Assembly: GCF_900111615.1 (NCBI RefSeq)
Contig: NZ_FOHU01000005.1
Span: forward strand, 1 to 32,692
Reading direction: 5' to 3'
Origin: Natronincola peptidivorans
GTDB lineage: Bacteria; Bacillota; Clostridia; Peptostreptococcales; Natronincolaceae
DNA length: 32,692 nt
Position numbers and translations under genes: made by a program
Shown: in pieces, positions 14,250 through 22,672 of the stretch
Layout of the letters: each line of letters starts with the position of its first letter
Numbering within the stretch: the first letter of the stretch is position 1
The notes under the pieces: generated by a model
The model's input: the letters and a program-made list of their open reading frames with translations, nothing else
Told to the model about the DNA's origin: nothing
The model's database searches: none

Positions 14250-17200
14250 TTAGGTTATTATTCTATCCTTGTGTTTCTTCAATTTCTCTTTTAAATCTTC
14301 AATTAAGCTGTAGACCACTGGTATGATTATCATGGTCAAAAAGGTCGAAACAATTAATCCAAACATCAAAGCAATTGCCATAGGACTAAATAGACTGCTT
14401 CCTGATAAAGCCAAAGGCGTCAGCCCCATAACCGTAGTGGTGGCAGTTAAAATGATAGCATTCAAACGCTTATCTATAGCATCTAAACATGCTTCCTCTA
14501 TAGTATAGCCTTCCTTTCTAGCATCGTTAATGTATTCGATAATTAGTATCCCATTATTTACCACTATCCCTGCAAGGGCAATGATGCCTAAAAAGGCTGT
14601 AAAGGATAGAGGATTTCTTAGCAAGAATAAGCCTAAGGCAGAGCCTATGATGGATAAAGGTACTGTGAGAAGTATAATAAGGGGTTGGATAAATGAATGA
14701 AACTGTATTAACAAAATAATATACATAGCAAAAATGCTGAATAAAGCTAAAATCCCTAAAATAGAAAAATTCTCGTCGATTTCTTCTCTTTCTCCTTCAA
14801 AGCTTATAGTGGTGCCGCTAGTATCAAGGGTAGGAAGTATTTCATCTTCAATGGTATTTGCTATTGCTACAGGACTATAGCCTGAAAGCTCATTCACCAA
14901 AAGCTCTATTGTTTGAACTCCTCTATAGGTATAGATTCCATTTACTCGTCTATTAAATTCTACAGCTGCAAACTGCTTTATAGGTACCTTGTTCCCAGTA
15001 AAGGAAGACTTTATTTCAAGATTTTCCAACAATTGTACATCATTGATGGAGCTCTTCAGCAATATATTATATTCATTTCCTTCTCTTCGATACACTGAGG
15101 CATTGCTGCCAAAGAGAGCTATATGCACCTGACTCTGCAGGTCGTATTGAGAGATTCCAAAACTGCTGGCTTTATCCTTATCTACTTTTATTTCTAATTG
15201 TAGGGTTTCATCCTTTGCATTATGTCTTACATTCACCGTGCCAGGAATCTTAGAAACTTCTTCCTTCAGTAAATCACTAACCTCTCTCAGTCGATCATAA
15301 TTTTCCCCAGAAATCATAAGGATTACTCTAGCTTCAAATGGCTCTGCATATTCCAAAAGCTTAACCGTCCCTCTGCCATAGGGGATATTCTCATTTAATT
15401 TCCTCTGGATATAATCAATAAAATCTGTATTGCTATTGAACCTTCTGGCTTTCTTGTCTCCTAAATCAAATTTTGCCACTAATTGTGCAAAATCTGGTGA
15501 AGGTGTAGCAGGCCACATGGTGATATGAAATTTAGGCAATCCTGTACCTACAGCTACCGTATAGCTTGTTATTTCTGGTTCTCTGTATAGGAGCTTTACA
15601 ATCTCATCTGTTAGCCTTTCTGTGGCTTCGATATCATCAGGTGCTTCTGAAACAATATCTATATAAAATAAGTTTTTATCGGTATAGGGAAAAAATTGAG
15701 GGTCTAATGCTGGTATGATGAAGGTAAGGGTACCAATAAAGACAGCCATTGTGATGCCTAGAACCACCTTTCTTCTCTTTAAAGCAGCCATTAAGGTATT
15801 GCAAAAGAACTTCCTAAAGATGCTCTCCTTTTTCTTTTCTGTCTTACCTTTTTTAAAAAATGTAGTAGCCATAGCAGGTGTAATAAACATGGCAACACTA
15901 TAGGCTGAAAGGATTGAAATGATCAAGATAATAGGGATTGCCTCTAAAAAATCTCCAGATGGCCCTGGTATTCCCAGGAGAGGTGCAAAGGCAGCAATGG
16001 TTGTAAGGGTAGCGGCTAATATAGGTATGGACATGGATGCCGCTCCTTTATAGGCTGCTTCTGCCCTTTCTACACCTTGATCTATTCTTACCTGTATGTT
16101 ATCACTTATAACAATGGCATTATCCACTAGCATTCCAAGGGCAATAATCAAGCCCGTTAAAGATATTTGATGAATGTCTACCTTCATGACATACATAATC
16201 CCAAAGGTTATTAATATAGATAATGGAATAACCATAGAAACAACTAAAGCATTTCTTAGCCCCATACCCCCAAAAACCACTATGATCACTAGAATCATGC
16301 CTGCTATCAAGCTCTTCATAAAGGTATTGATTGATTCAGCTATATCATCAGGCTGATAAATAACCTCTTCCACCATTAAGTCCTCTGGCAGTGTAGCTTT
16401 TACTTCATCAATGGCTTTTCTTACATCTTTTCCAACAATCATAACATTTTTACCTTTTTGAAAATACCCTGTCAGAAGGACGGCATTCCTTCCATTTTGT
16501 TTAAATTTAGTCACGTTTTCTTCCAAGTCCATGTATATCTTTGCCACATCAGAAAGCTTAGTAACGCTTCCTGTCTCTGGCGAGACACTGATAATTGTAT
16601 CTCGAATCTCCTCCAATGAGCTGTAGGTTCCTGGAGTCATTACAGTAATCTTTGCGTCTTCATATCTAATACTACCAGAGGGTATTTGTACATTTTGAGC
16701 TTGAAGAATTTCATTTATATCTGCAATAGATATATCCAGTTGATTAAGTTTTGCAATATCCACCTCTACCTTAACTTCTTTTTTTAATTTTCCCTCCACG
16801 TTAAACTCTGAAATTCCTTTAATATTCACCAGCTTATCCTTAAAAAGCTTTCCAAAGGAATCCAGTTGTTCATAGGTATAGTTCTCTCCCGAAAGACTGA
16901 TAATAATCCCTGCTGCTTTTATCAGATCAGTATTCACCTCACTAGGTAAACACCCATTTGGTAATTCTGACTGCACATCAGCAACGGCATTCCTAACATT
17001 TTGTAGGGCTATATTGGTATCTACATAGTTATGAAAGACAACTGTTACAACAGACAACCCTTCATTTGATAGTCCATAGCTTTTATCAAAGCCCTCTAGC
17101 TCTGCTAATTTATCCTCAATTTTTTTTGTTACTAAATCTTTTACATCTGCTGGTGAAGCTCCAGGATAAACAGTAATAATCATGGCAGCAGGCTCTGAAA

Positions 17201-17321
17201 CATCTGGACTTTCCTGTTTAGGCAATAGGTAATAGCTTATACTTCCATAGAATGCGATTACCACTGCTAAGAATAATGTGATTTTTCTTTTCTCTATAAA
17301 TAATTTTATAAATTTAGCCAT
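14250..17321 (-). CDS. RND-family efflux permease
   Basis: About 1023 residues, the normal length for an HAE1/HME-type RND pump. An in-frame GTG lies at 17330, but AGGA is about 10 nt before the ATG at 17321, which I choose. The two RND halves are visible: one membrane segment, a large extracytoplasmic loop, then clustered helices, repeated. The TM4 motif reads GMLVDNAIVISDNI, keeping one of the two proton-relay Asp residues of AcrB (DD becomes DN). The TM10 equivalent reads GIVVNNGILII, with Asn where AcrB has Lys940. Similar motifs occur in Gram-positive SwrC-like pumps. It is downstream of, and separated by a few bases from, its adaptor gene, and no outer-membrane channel is present, as expected for a Gram-positive cell. 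The substrate is unknown. Confidence 0.93.
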   Translation of the reverse strand: MAKFIKLFIEKRKITLFLAVVIAFYGSISYYLLPKQESPDVSEPAAMIITVYPGASPADVKDLVTKKIEDKLAELEGFDKSYGLSNEGLSVVTVVFHNYVDTNIALQNVRNAVADVQSELPNGCLPSEVNTDLIKAAGIIISLSGENYTYEQLDSFGKLFKDKLVNIKGISEFNVEGKLKKEVKVEVDIAKLNQLDISIADINEILQAQNVQIPSGSIRYEDAKITVMTPGTYSSLEEIRDTIISVSPETGSVTKLSDVAKIYMDLEENVTKFKQNGRNAVLLTGYFQKGKNVMIVGKDVRKAIDEVKATLPEDLMVEEVIYQPDDIAESINTFMKSLIAGMILVIIVVFGGMGLRNALVVSMVIPLSILITFGIMYVMKVDIHQISLTGLIIALGMLVDNAIVISDNIQVRIDQGVERAEAAYKGAASMSIPILAATLTTIAAFAPLLGIPGPSGDFLEAIPIILIISILSAYSVAMFITPAMATTFFKKGKTEKKKESIFRKFFCNTLMAALKRRKVVLGITMAVFIGTLTFIIPALDPQFFPYTDKNLFYIDIVSEAPDDIEATERLTDEIVKLLYREPEITSYTVAVGTGLPKFHITMWPATPSPDFAQLVAKFDLGDKKARRFNSNTDFIDYIQRKLNENIPYGRGTVKLLEYAEPFEARVILMISGENYDRLREVSDLLKEEVSKIPGTVNVRHNAKDETLQLEIKVDKDKASSFGISQYDLQSQVHIALFGSNASVYRREGNEYNILLKSSINDVQLLENLEIKSSFTGNKVPIKQFAAVEFNRRVNGIYTYRGVQTIELLVNELSGYSPVAIANTIEDEILPTLDTSGTTISFEGEREEIDENFSILGILALFSIFAMYIILLIQFHSFIQPLIILLTVPLSIIGSALGLFLLRNPLSFTAFLGIIALAGIVVNNGILIIEYINDARKEGYTIEEACLDAIDKRLNAIILTATTTVMGLTPLALSGSSLFSPMAIALMFGLIVSTFLTMIIIPVVYSLIEDLKEKLKKHKDRIIT

Positions 17322-17333
17322 CGTGATCACATC

Positions 17334-18536
17334 CTATTCTACAATATGAACTTTCGATCCATCATTTAAATTCTGCATTCCGTTAATAGCCAGTAATTCT
17401 CCCGCCTCTATTCCTTTAACCAGCATTTTATCATTATAGTTATACAATAATTCTATGGTTCTCTTAAAGGCTCTATTTTCTTTTATGATGTACACGTAGT
17501 CTTCTCCATGTGAAAAAACACTTGTCATAGGAATCCATATTCCTTTTTCCATACCAACAGCTACCTCTGCCTTAGCAATGGTGCCTAATCTAAACTGTTT
17601 TTCAGACACCTCTATTTCTGCTGGATATGTTCTGGTAGCTAAATCTGGTGCTTCAGCTATATAGGTAATACTGCCTTTAGCCTTTTGTCCATCCACATCC
17701 ACCATCACATCCATACCTGTATGGATTCTTTTTAGATCCTGTTGAGGAATGCCAATATGAACTACCTGCTTTCCACTCCTTATCACTGCTACTGGCATAC
17801 CTGCTTCCACAATCTCATTTTCCTTGAATAGAAGATCTACAACAATTCCTTCCTGATTTGCATACAGGACTGTATCCTCTAATGCCTTCCTGTACAAATC
17901 ATAATTTGCCTTTGCAGTTTGATATTGGGCTTTAATCGTACGCTTATCTTCGTCACCAGACCCTCTTTCCATTTCCCTTAAATATTCCTTAGCTTTTTTT
18001 AGTCCATACTTGGCGTCATCATAGGCTAGTTTTGTATCATCCAGGTCTATTTTAGAAATGCCCCCTGCTTCATATAAGACCTTCATATTTTCATATAGCC
18101 TTTCCCAATATTTAAAAACTCCCTCCGACTGTTTGACGTCTATTCGCATCCGCTCTAGCTCTTCTTGGGATACACCCTTTTCAGCTTTATGATATTGAGC
18201 CTCTGCCGCCAGCATTTCCCCTTCAGCCATTCTCAAGCTATATTGAAAATCTGTCTGCTCAAGCTCTGCAAGCTTATCCCCTGGCTCCACTTTGTCTCCT
18301 TTTTTTATGTAAGCTTTATGGAGCTTTCCCCCTGTTATAAAGCTGTAGGAAGTGATTTCTTTTGAGTCTACTGTCCCTATATACATTATTGTTGTAGGCA
18401 TTTCACTTTCTTCCGTTTTCGCAACCCTCACAGCAGCCATTCTTTCCTCATTAAGTCCCTGATGATCTTCTGTAGAGCACCCAATCAAGAAAATCATCAT
18501 CAGTGTCATAAGCAATGCTTTAAAAAATTGTTTCAT
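17334..18536 (-). CDS. RND efflux adaptor (membrane-fusion) lipoprotein
   Basis: 400 residues. The lipoprotein signal peptide ends in LIGC, so the mature protein is anchored to the outer leaflet of the cytoplasmic membrane. Features run in the usual order for HlyD/AcrA adaptors: a beta-barrel/lipoyl half (GGKLHKAYIKKGDKVEPGDK), a long alpha-hairpin (about 110-215), the second lipoyl half (YANQEGIVVDLLFKENEIV), a beta-barrel, and a membrane-proximal domain (GIEAGELLAINGMQNL). It is the first gene of the operon with the RND permease. GGGAG precedes the ATG. A MITE-like repeat lies in its leader (18569-18702), and a TetR-type palindrome lies at its promoter. Confidence 0.92.
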   Translation of the reverse strand: MKQFFKALLMTLMMIFLIGCSTEDHQGLNEERMAAVRVAKTEESEMPTTIMYIGTVDSKEITSYSFITGGKLHKAYIKKGDKVEPGDKLAELEQTDFQYSLRMAEGEMLAAEAQYHKAEKGVSQEELERMRIDVKQSEGVFKYWERLYENMKVLYEAGGISKIDLDDTKLAYDDAKYGLKKAKEYLREMERGSGDEDKRTIKAQYQTAKANYDLYRKALEDTVLYANQEGIVVDLLFKENEIVEAGMPVAVIRSGKQVVHIGIPQQDLKRIHTGMDVMVDVDGQKAKGSITYIAEAPDLATRTYPAEIEVSEKQFRLGTIAKAEVAVGMEKGIWIPMTSVFSHGEDYVYIIKENRAFKRTIELLYNYNDKMLVKGIEAGELLAINGMQNLNDGSKVHIVE

Positions 18537-18568
18537 TACAAGCTCTCTCCCTTACTTTTTAATGCAGG

Positions 18569-18702
18569 TGTTGAAAAAGCCCTAGATTCTCGTCATTCTA
18601 AATGTAACGAAGTGAAATGAAGAATCTTCAAACCCTTAGATTCTTCGCCAAGGCTCAGAATGACAATCTTGCTTTCTTACTGGGTTTTGGAGTTTTTCAA
18701 CA
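18569..18702. repeat. MITE-like palindromic repeat (copy 2) in the adaptor leader
   Basis: The ends are perfect 10-bp inverted repeats, TGTTGAAAAA (18569-18578) and TTTTTCAACA (18693-18702). Inside, GTCATTCT/AGAATGAC (18592-18599, 18657-18664) and GAAGAATCT/AGATTCTTC (18619-18627, 18638-18646) make a tall stem. It is homologous to 2765-2946. It lies between the putative promoter and the adaptor start, so it is transcribed as part of the leader. Confidence 0.75.
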
Positions 18703-18729
18703 GTCTTTTTAATACAAAATAGTAGCAAT

Positions 18730-18762
18730 TTAATAAATAAATATTTATTCATTAATTTTCAA
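18730..18762 (-). promoter_or_regulatory. TetR-type operator and -35 for the RND operon
   Basis: A 26-bp palindrome (18730-18755, core AATAAATATTTATT, outer arms TTAAT/ATTAA) matches its own reverse complement at 24 of 26 positions. It begins directly after a minus-strand TTGAAA (18757-18762), so a bound repressor would cover the promoter spacer. A related sequence precedes the TetR gene. Confidence 0.7.
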
Positions 18763-18846
18763 AAAAAATCTTGCCTTATTTCTTGTCATTATCATTTTCT
18801 GGTCCTTACCTAGCTGTATAAATGACATAAACTTATAGCATGCTTT

Positions 18847-19434
18847 CTATTTTAATGCATTGACACAAAGTCTGATAATCCCCTCAGCATGCTCCTTTTG
18901 AAAATAGGCTTCATACTGGGGATCTTGGGCCTTCCATATCACATAGCTAAATGGAATCACCATGATGACAAGAATCATCTCTTCTCTAGTGGTCTGTGGA
19001 TTAATTTCCCCAGTTTTTTTCCCTAAATGAAGAAGCTTATCTAAGCTTTCATGAAAAAAGCTTATTTCATCATCCTCCATTATTTTTTCCATATTTTTAT
19101 CTATCAGGATAGTAGCAATCATCTGGGAATAAATTGAATCTTCTATGGTTAATTCAAAAACCATATTCACAAAATTACTAACAAATTCATAGAAATTGCT
19201 GCTAAAGGTGAAAATCCTCCCAACCTCTTCCTGAAACTTTAAAAAACTCGTCTCAAAGGTATCTTCAAGCAGTTCTTCTTTACTGTTATAATGTCGGTAC
19301 AAATATCCCCCTGATACCTTTGCTTTTTTTGCAATAGCATCAATAGATAAAGCACTATAGCCATGATCTACAATAATTTCCATTACCGCTCTTTTAACAT
19401 TTTCTATCTTTTGGGGATCTGTAATTCTTGCCAT
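18847..19434 (-). CDS. TetR-family transcriptional regulator
   Basis: 195 residues. The N-terminal helix-turn-helix (about 10-55: AVMEIIVDHGYSALSIDAIA, then KKAKVSGGYLYRHYNSKEEL) is typical of TetR. The C-terminal part is an all-helical ligand-binding domain of no obvious specificity. The ATG has AAGGA 5 nt upstream. It lies upstream of the RND operon on the same strand, and near-identical palindromes precede both units, so it most likely represses the pump and itself. Confidence 0.92.
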   Translation of the reverse strand: MARITDPQKIENVKRAVMEIIVDHGYSALSIDAIAKKAKVSGGYLYRHYNSKEELLEDTFETSFLKFQEEVGRIFTFSSNFYEFVSNFVNMVFELTIEDSIYSQMIATILIDKNMEKIMEDDEISFFHESLDKLLHLGKKTGEINPQTTREEMILVIMVIPFSYVIWKAQDPQYEAYFQKEHAEGIIRLCVNALK

Positions 19435-19494
19435 AGTATTCCTTCTTTCTATTCATTGGTTTGGTTATAAATCAGTAAATACTTATTTTTATAA

Positions 19495-19520
19495 TTAATG
19501 AATGTTTATTTATTTATTAT
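19495..19520 (-). promoter_or_regulatory. Second TetR-type operator, upstream of the TetR gene
   Basis: Starting TTAATGAAT and ending TTTATTTATTA, it matches the inverted copy of the 18730-18755 site at 22 of 26 positions. It lies about 60 bp before the regulator ATG. The very AT-rich background lowers confidence slightly. Confidence 0.6.
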
Positions 19521-19606
19521 TATAATATATTTCTCAATCTATTATGTCAATTAATTTTTTCAAATTTTCTAAATCCTACAATATAATCTAAATCATCCCT
19601 ATCACA

Positions 19607-19656
19607 AAACCCCTTCCCTCACATTGGTAAGGAAGAGGTTCGGCGGTTTATAGAAA
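19607..19656 (-). terminator. Repeat B terminator cassette (copy 3)
   Basis: CCCCTTCC (19610-19617) and GGAAGAGG (19631-19638), followed on the minus strand by TTTT, form the same hairpin as at 14178-14209. The right flank (GTTCGGCGGTTT then AGAAAA) matches 2976-3013. It lies downstream of wrbA. Confidence 0.55.
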
Positions 19657-19673
19657 ACGAAGTCATACTAAAA

Positions 19674-19755
19674 CACAATAGCTCCCCACTAAGTTTGGCT
19701 CTTAGTGAGGAGCTATTGTGTTATTGAGAATGGGGACTAGGGATGTGGAAAATGT
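19674..19755 (-). pseudogene. Vestige of an SLH-protein gene 3' end with its terminator
   Basis: CACAATAGCTCC...CACTAAG (19674-19693) and its complement (19701-19720) form a 20-bp stem with one mismatch. The stem, loop and the next 30 or so bases match 6984-7055 closely. That segment is the terminator, stop codon and last codons of the RCC1-SLH gene. Here the same frame would read HIPSPHSQ-stop (stop at 19721-19723), but it does not extend upstream into a gene. It is a leftover of a paralogous gene, now probably terminating wrbA transcription (TTTT follows on the minus strand). Confidence 0.65.
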
Positions 19756-19847
19756 TCTATTGAACAGATAACAGCTAAATCAAGGTGCATCTAAATCACT
19801 GGTAAACAAAATTTGTTTGCAGCTATACTCTATAATAATTCATTGGT

Positions 19848-20471
19848 TTAATCACTGCTATTGTTTACTAGCTTTGAAGCTATGGTGGCTACATGCTTTC
19901 CTAGGAACCTTGCTCCATCTAATTCGTTTTCGCTAGGCATTCTTTCTCCCTGTGCTCCTGCAATGGTGGATGCACCATAGGGTGAGCCTCCGCTTATTTC
20001 GCTAATGGTAGTCTGTCCCTGGAATGAATAAGGTAATCCCACAATCACCATTCCATGATGCAATAGGGTTACGTGGGTGCTGAGTATTGTTGATTCTTGC
20101 CCACCATGCTGGGTAGCTGTACTGGTAAATACGCTCCCCACCTTTCCTATCAGGGCTCCATTGGCCCATAGGCCTCCAGTAGAATCCAAGAACTGTCTCA
20201 TCTGCCCGCACATATTGCCAAATCTAGTAGGGGTTCCGAAAATAATAGCATCAGCTGCCTGAAGGTCTTCTAGAGTACATATAGGAATATCGCTAAAGGA
20301 TTTTTGGATTTCTAGTGCCCCCATCTTTTCTAAAACTTCATCTGATAAGGTTTCAGGTACTCTGCGAAGTATTACTTCTGCACCTTCAACTCCCTTTACG
20401 CCCTCCATAACAGCCTCAGCCATCGTCTTAATATGTCCATATAATGAATAATACACTATTAATACTTTCAT
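19848..20471 (-). CDS. wrbA: NAD(P)H:quinone oxidoreductase / flavodoxin-like WrbA
   Basis: About 207 residues, the family length. A flavodoxin-like FMN site is visible at the N-terminus ([19 protein letters not shown]). Other WrbA landmarks are [19 protein letters not shown], the [15 protein letters not shown] loop, and [12 protein letters not shown]. The enzyme reduces quinones by two electrons, a stress-protective role. An upstream in-frame GTG exists at 20483, but AGAGGTG is at proper distance from the ATG at 20471, and family members start MKVLIVYYS. No partner genes adjoin it. Confidence 0.93.
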   Translation of the reverse strand: MKVLIVYYSLYGHIKTMAEAVMEGVKGVEGAEVILRRVPETLSDEVLEKMGALEIQKSFSDIPICTLEDLQAADAIIFGTPTRFGNMCGQMRQFLDSTGGLWANGALIGKVGSVFTSTATQHGGQESTILSTHVTLLHHGMVIVGLPYSFQGQTTISEISGGSPYGASTIAGAQGERMPSENELDGARFLGKHVATIASKLVNNSSD

Positions 20472-20621
20472 AATAATTTTCACCTCTCTTAGTTTTCCTT
20501 TTTACTTATATACCTTTAATTGCCGCCAACAAACATATTCTTTAAAAATTTTATCAATAATTCTACATGAGAAACATCTATAGTTTTTAGTAAAGATTTT
20601 ACATCGTAGGGGTTGGTCTCT

Positions 20622-20660
20622 GTGGCAATCTCGGCAGGCTTGGAAACCTGCCACTACAAA
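20622..20660. repeat. Intergenic hairpin repeat
   Basis: GGCAGG (20633-20638) and CCTGCC (20647-20652) pair across 8 nt, and an outer GTGGCA/TGCCAC pairing competes with it. No T-run follows. It resembles short palindromic intergenic repeats rather than a terminator. No function assigned. Confidence 0.5.
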
Positions 20661-20750
20661 ACATGCAATTTGAAAAGTACTTTTCCCTTTAGTGATATCA
20701 TGTCCTATAACTGGGTATATACTAATCAGTCTATAAGGAGGTGTTGATCA

Positions 20751-21110
20751 ATGAAAAAATCTGGCAAATGGCCTTTAATCTTCTCAATTTCCTTAGGAAC
20801 TTCTATTTTTCTATTTCTCTTTATCCTAAGGGCTGCAAAACCAATAGAAGTATCCTCTATCAACCCTAAAGAGATGGACTACTACGAAAAGGTTGTGGCC
20901 ACAGGAAGGGTTGTACCTACTAATATGCTGGAGATCCGCAGCCAGGTAGCAGGTACAATCCTTGAATCTCCTTTAAATCAAGGTGATGTCATCAACAAAG
21001 ATGCGTTGCTTTTAATTATAGATTCTCAGGATATTTCACTACAAATCAAAGAAAAACAACTAGTAGAAACCTATAATAAAAGAAAAACTCTCTTTGATCA
21101 TAGTTTATAA
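20751..21110 (+). pseudogene. Truncated membrane-fusion (HlyD/MacA-type) adaptor
   Basis: 119 codons with a strong AAGGAGGTG ribosome binding site. An uncleaved N-terminal membrane helix (about 8-27) is followed by the first lipoyl half (ATGRVVPTNMLEIRSQVAG, then NQGDVINKDALLLIIDSQD) and the first turns of the alpha-hairpin. It then stops at HSL, where family members continue for 200-300 residues with the second lipoyl and barrel domains. No continuation in any frame follows, because the next element is the terminator at 21116. It is probably the 5' remnant of a deleted efflux operon. A functional short protein is possible but unlikely. Confidence 0.75.
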
Positions 21111-21115
21111 AGCAC

Positions 21116-21156
21116 AAGACAATTTACCACCTAAAATCGGTTTGATAAATTGTCTT
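21116..21156. terminator. Terminator hairpin between convergent units
   Basis: AAGACAATTTA (21116-21126) pairs perfectly with TAAATTGTCTT (21146-21156), followed on the plus strand by TCATTGTTTTTG. It lies 22 nt beyond the stop of the leftward opine-dehydrogenase gene and 6 nt beyond the truncated adaptor. Confidence 0.7.
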
Positions 21157-21177
21157 TCATTGTTTTTGATGTGTTAA

Positions 21178-22278
21178 TTATTGATAACCATTATATAAAA
21201 ACTCTTTTACCTCTTCAATACTCATGTCTTCTAACCCTAAATCCTCCACTGTATAACCTGTCTCCCAATAGTTCTCGTCTACTAAAGCTGACGCCAGTGT
21301 TATGACAGAATCCATAACAGGAGTATCTATTCCTAAAGCTTTTCCTAGACTAGATAACGCAACTAAGGAGCATGGGGTATCCTCTGTTAGATATCTATCA
21401 TTTAGATCCTTGGGACCTTTTAATGGGCTAAAGGCTTCACTATCTCTATAACACTCATAAAGGGTTTCTCGTTTTGGGGCATATCCCATTGAAAATAATC
21501 TATCTTTGACGTTTATTGGATTGTATCCAAACTTTTTACATATATCTATTCTTTCATTATCTATTTTCTCATTAACACGGGCAACTGATGGGGTGATACC
21601 TTCTCTATAATGGTAATGTTCTCCATTAGAATACTGAATTTTACCAGCATTTAGTACTACTGGAGCTGGATGAGATACTGGGTTTCCGTTATTCAACGAA
21701 CTCTCTAAAACATCACTTACTAGCTCTATAGCAGGATACAATTCCTTTGCCATACCATACATTTCTTGATTGTACTTAGATGGGAAAGCAGCAAAGTATA
21801 GTTTTTTACACTCCAAAAATATTTTAACACTGGTTGGCCCTGTTTTACGTGCAGCATAGGGTAACGTATGCATTTCTGCTATTTTAACCCCTTCTAGTTT
21901 CCCTTTTTCCTTTAATACTTTAGCCATAATTAATGCTCCACCGGTACTGCCAGGGGCTAAAACAATTCTATCTCCTTTTTTGATATGAGGAGCGATATTT
22001 TCAGCAAATGTCTTCAATCCGTATGCTGGAAGTACAGGCATAATTAAATCCACTCCATCTATGGCCTCTTCTAGGTTGGTAGTAACTTTATGGATGCTGG
22101 CTTCCCCTGTTCTGCCAACGCCAGTTAAATTAATGGTTTTTGTTTGTAGTAGCTCACTTATTCTTTCTTTGTACTTTTCATTTGCATGTAAAGTGATCTC
22201 ATGTCCTGCCAATGTTAGGTCAGCTGCTGCTGCAAAGGCACCATTTCCTACACCAATAATAGCAATTTTTTTAATCAT
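21178..22278 (-). CDS. NAD/NADP octopine/nopaline (opine) dehydrogenase family protein
   Basis: 366 residues. An N-terminal Rossmann fold carries the dinucleotide-binding motif IGVGNGAFAAAADLTLAGHE. A second domain contains NPVSHPAPVVLNAG, whose His corresponds to the catalytic histidine of octopine/opine dehydrogenases. The family reductively condenses an amino acid with an alpha-keto acid, or runs the reverse oxidation, using NAD(P)H. The ATG has AAAGGAGG upstream. It is divergent from the APC permease at 23221, a pairing that suggests uptake followed by metabolism of an opine or related amino-acid derivative. The exact substrate cannot be named. Confidence 0.88.
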   Translation of the reverse strand: MIKKIAIIGVGNGAFAAAADLTLAGHEITLHANEKYKERISELLQTKTINLTGVGRTGEASIHKVTTNLEEAIDGVDLIMPVLPAYGLKTFAENIAPHIKKGDRIVLAPGSTGGALIMAKVLKEKGKLEGVKIAEMHTLPYAARKTGPTSVKIFLECKKLYFAAFPSKYNQEMYGMAKELYPAIELVSDVLESSLNNGNPVSHPAPVVLNAGKIQYSNGEHYHYREGITPSVARVNEKIDNERIDICKKFGYNPINVKDRLFSMGYAPKRETLYECYRDSEAFSPLKGPKDLNDRYLTEDTPCSLVALSSLGKALGIDTPVMDSVITLASALVDENYWETGYTVEDLGLEDMSIEEVKEFLYNGYQ

Positions 22279-22426
22279 AACTTGTCCTCCTTTATAGAAT
22301 TTCTTATGCCTTTTATCATTTGAATGAACTGTTTTTCGCCTATATTAGTCCACCAGTTTCTAAAAGAATTGTTTTTAGTTTAACATATAATTTTGAAGCA
22401 TTCAACCAGCTATGGAAAGAACCCTT

Positions 22427-22597
22427 TCAATTGCTCAATACCTCCACCAGCTTCCTTGAGAAGATTCTAGACATTCTATCTCTATGTTTGCGTATTAAGT
22501 GCTTAAATAAATCCAAGCATTCTTTGTCGTTTCTTGCAATGTTATGGAAATAACAAAAAAATAAATTTTCTTCAAAAGCAGTATTTATCTTGATCAT
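22427..22597 (-). pseudogene. Possible remnant of a GntR/FCD-type regulator (56 codons)
   Basis: An ATG-initiated frame starts MIKINTAFEENLFF and continues with HNIARNDKECLDLFKHLIRK, then a basic tail. The His, Asp and Leu/His spacing resembles the last helices of FCD ligand-binding domains. No ribosome binding site is visible and there is no DNA-binding domain. A GntR-type palindrome lies 64 bp upstream, at 22661-22672. I read it as the tail of a deleted regulator gene, but it could be a chance frame. Confidence 0.3.
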
Positions 22598-22660
22598 AAG
22601 GTATTACATGTCCCTAAATATTAGCCCCTTCCTTTGCGTTTTTTTGTAATATAGTGTATA

Positions 22661-22672
22661 ATTGTATACAAT
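22661..22672. promoter_or_regulatory. GntR/FadR-type operator-like palindrome
   Basis: ATTGTATACAAT is a perfect 12-bp palindrome of the type bound by FadR-subfamily GntR regulators (TTGTATACAA). A TATAAT-like sequence overlaps its left side (GTGTATAAT). Confidence 0.45.
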
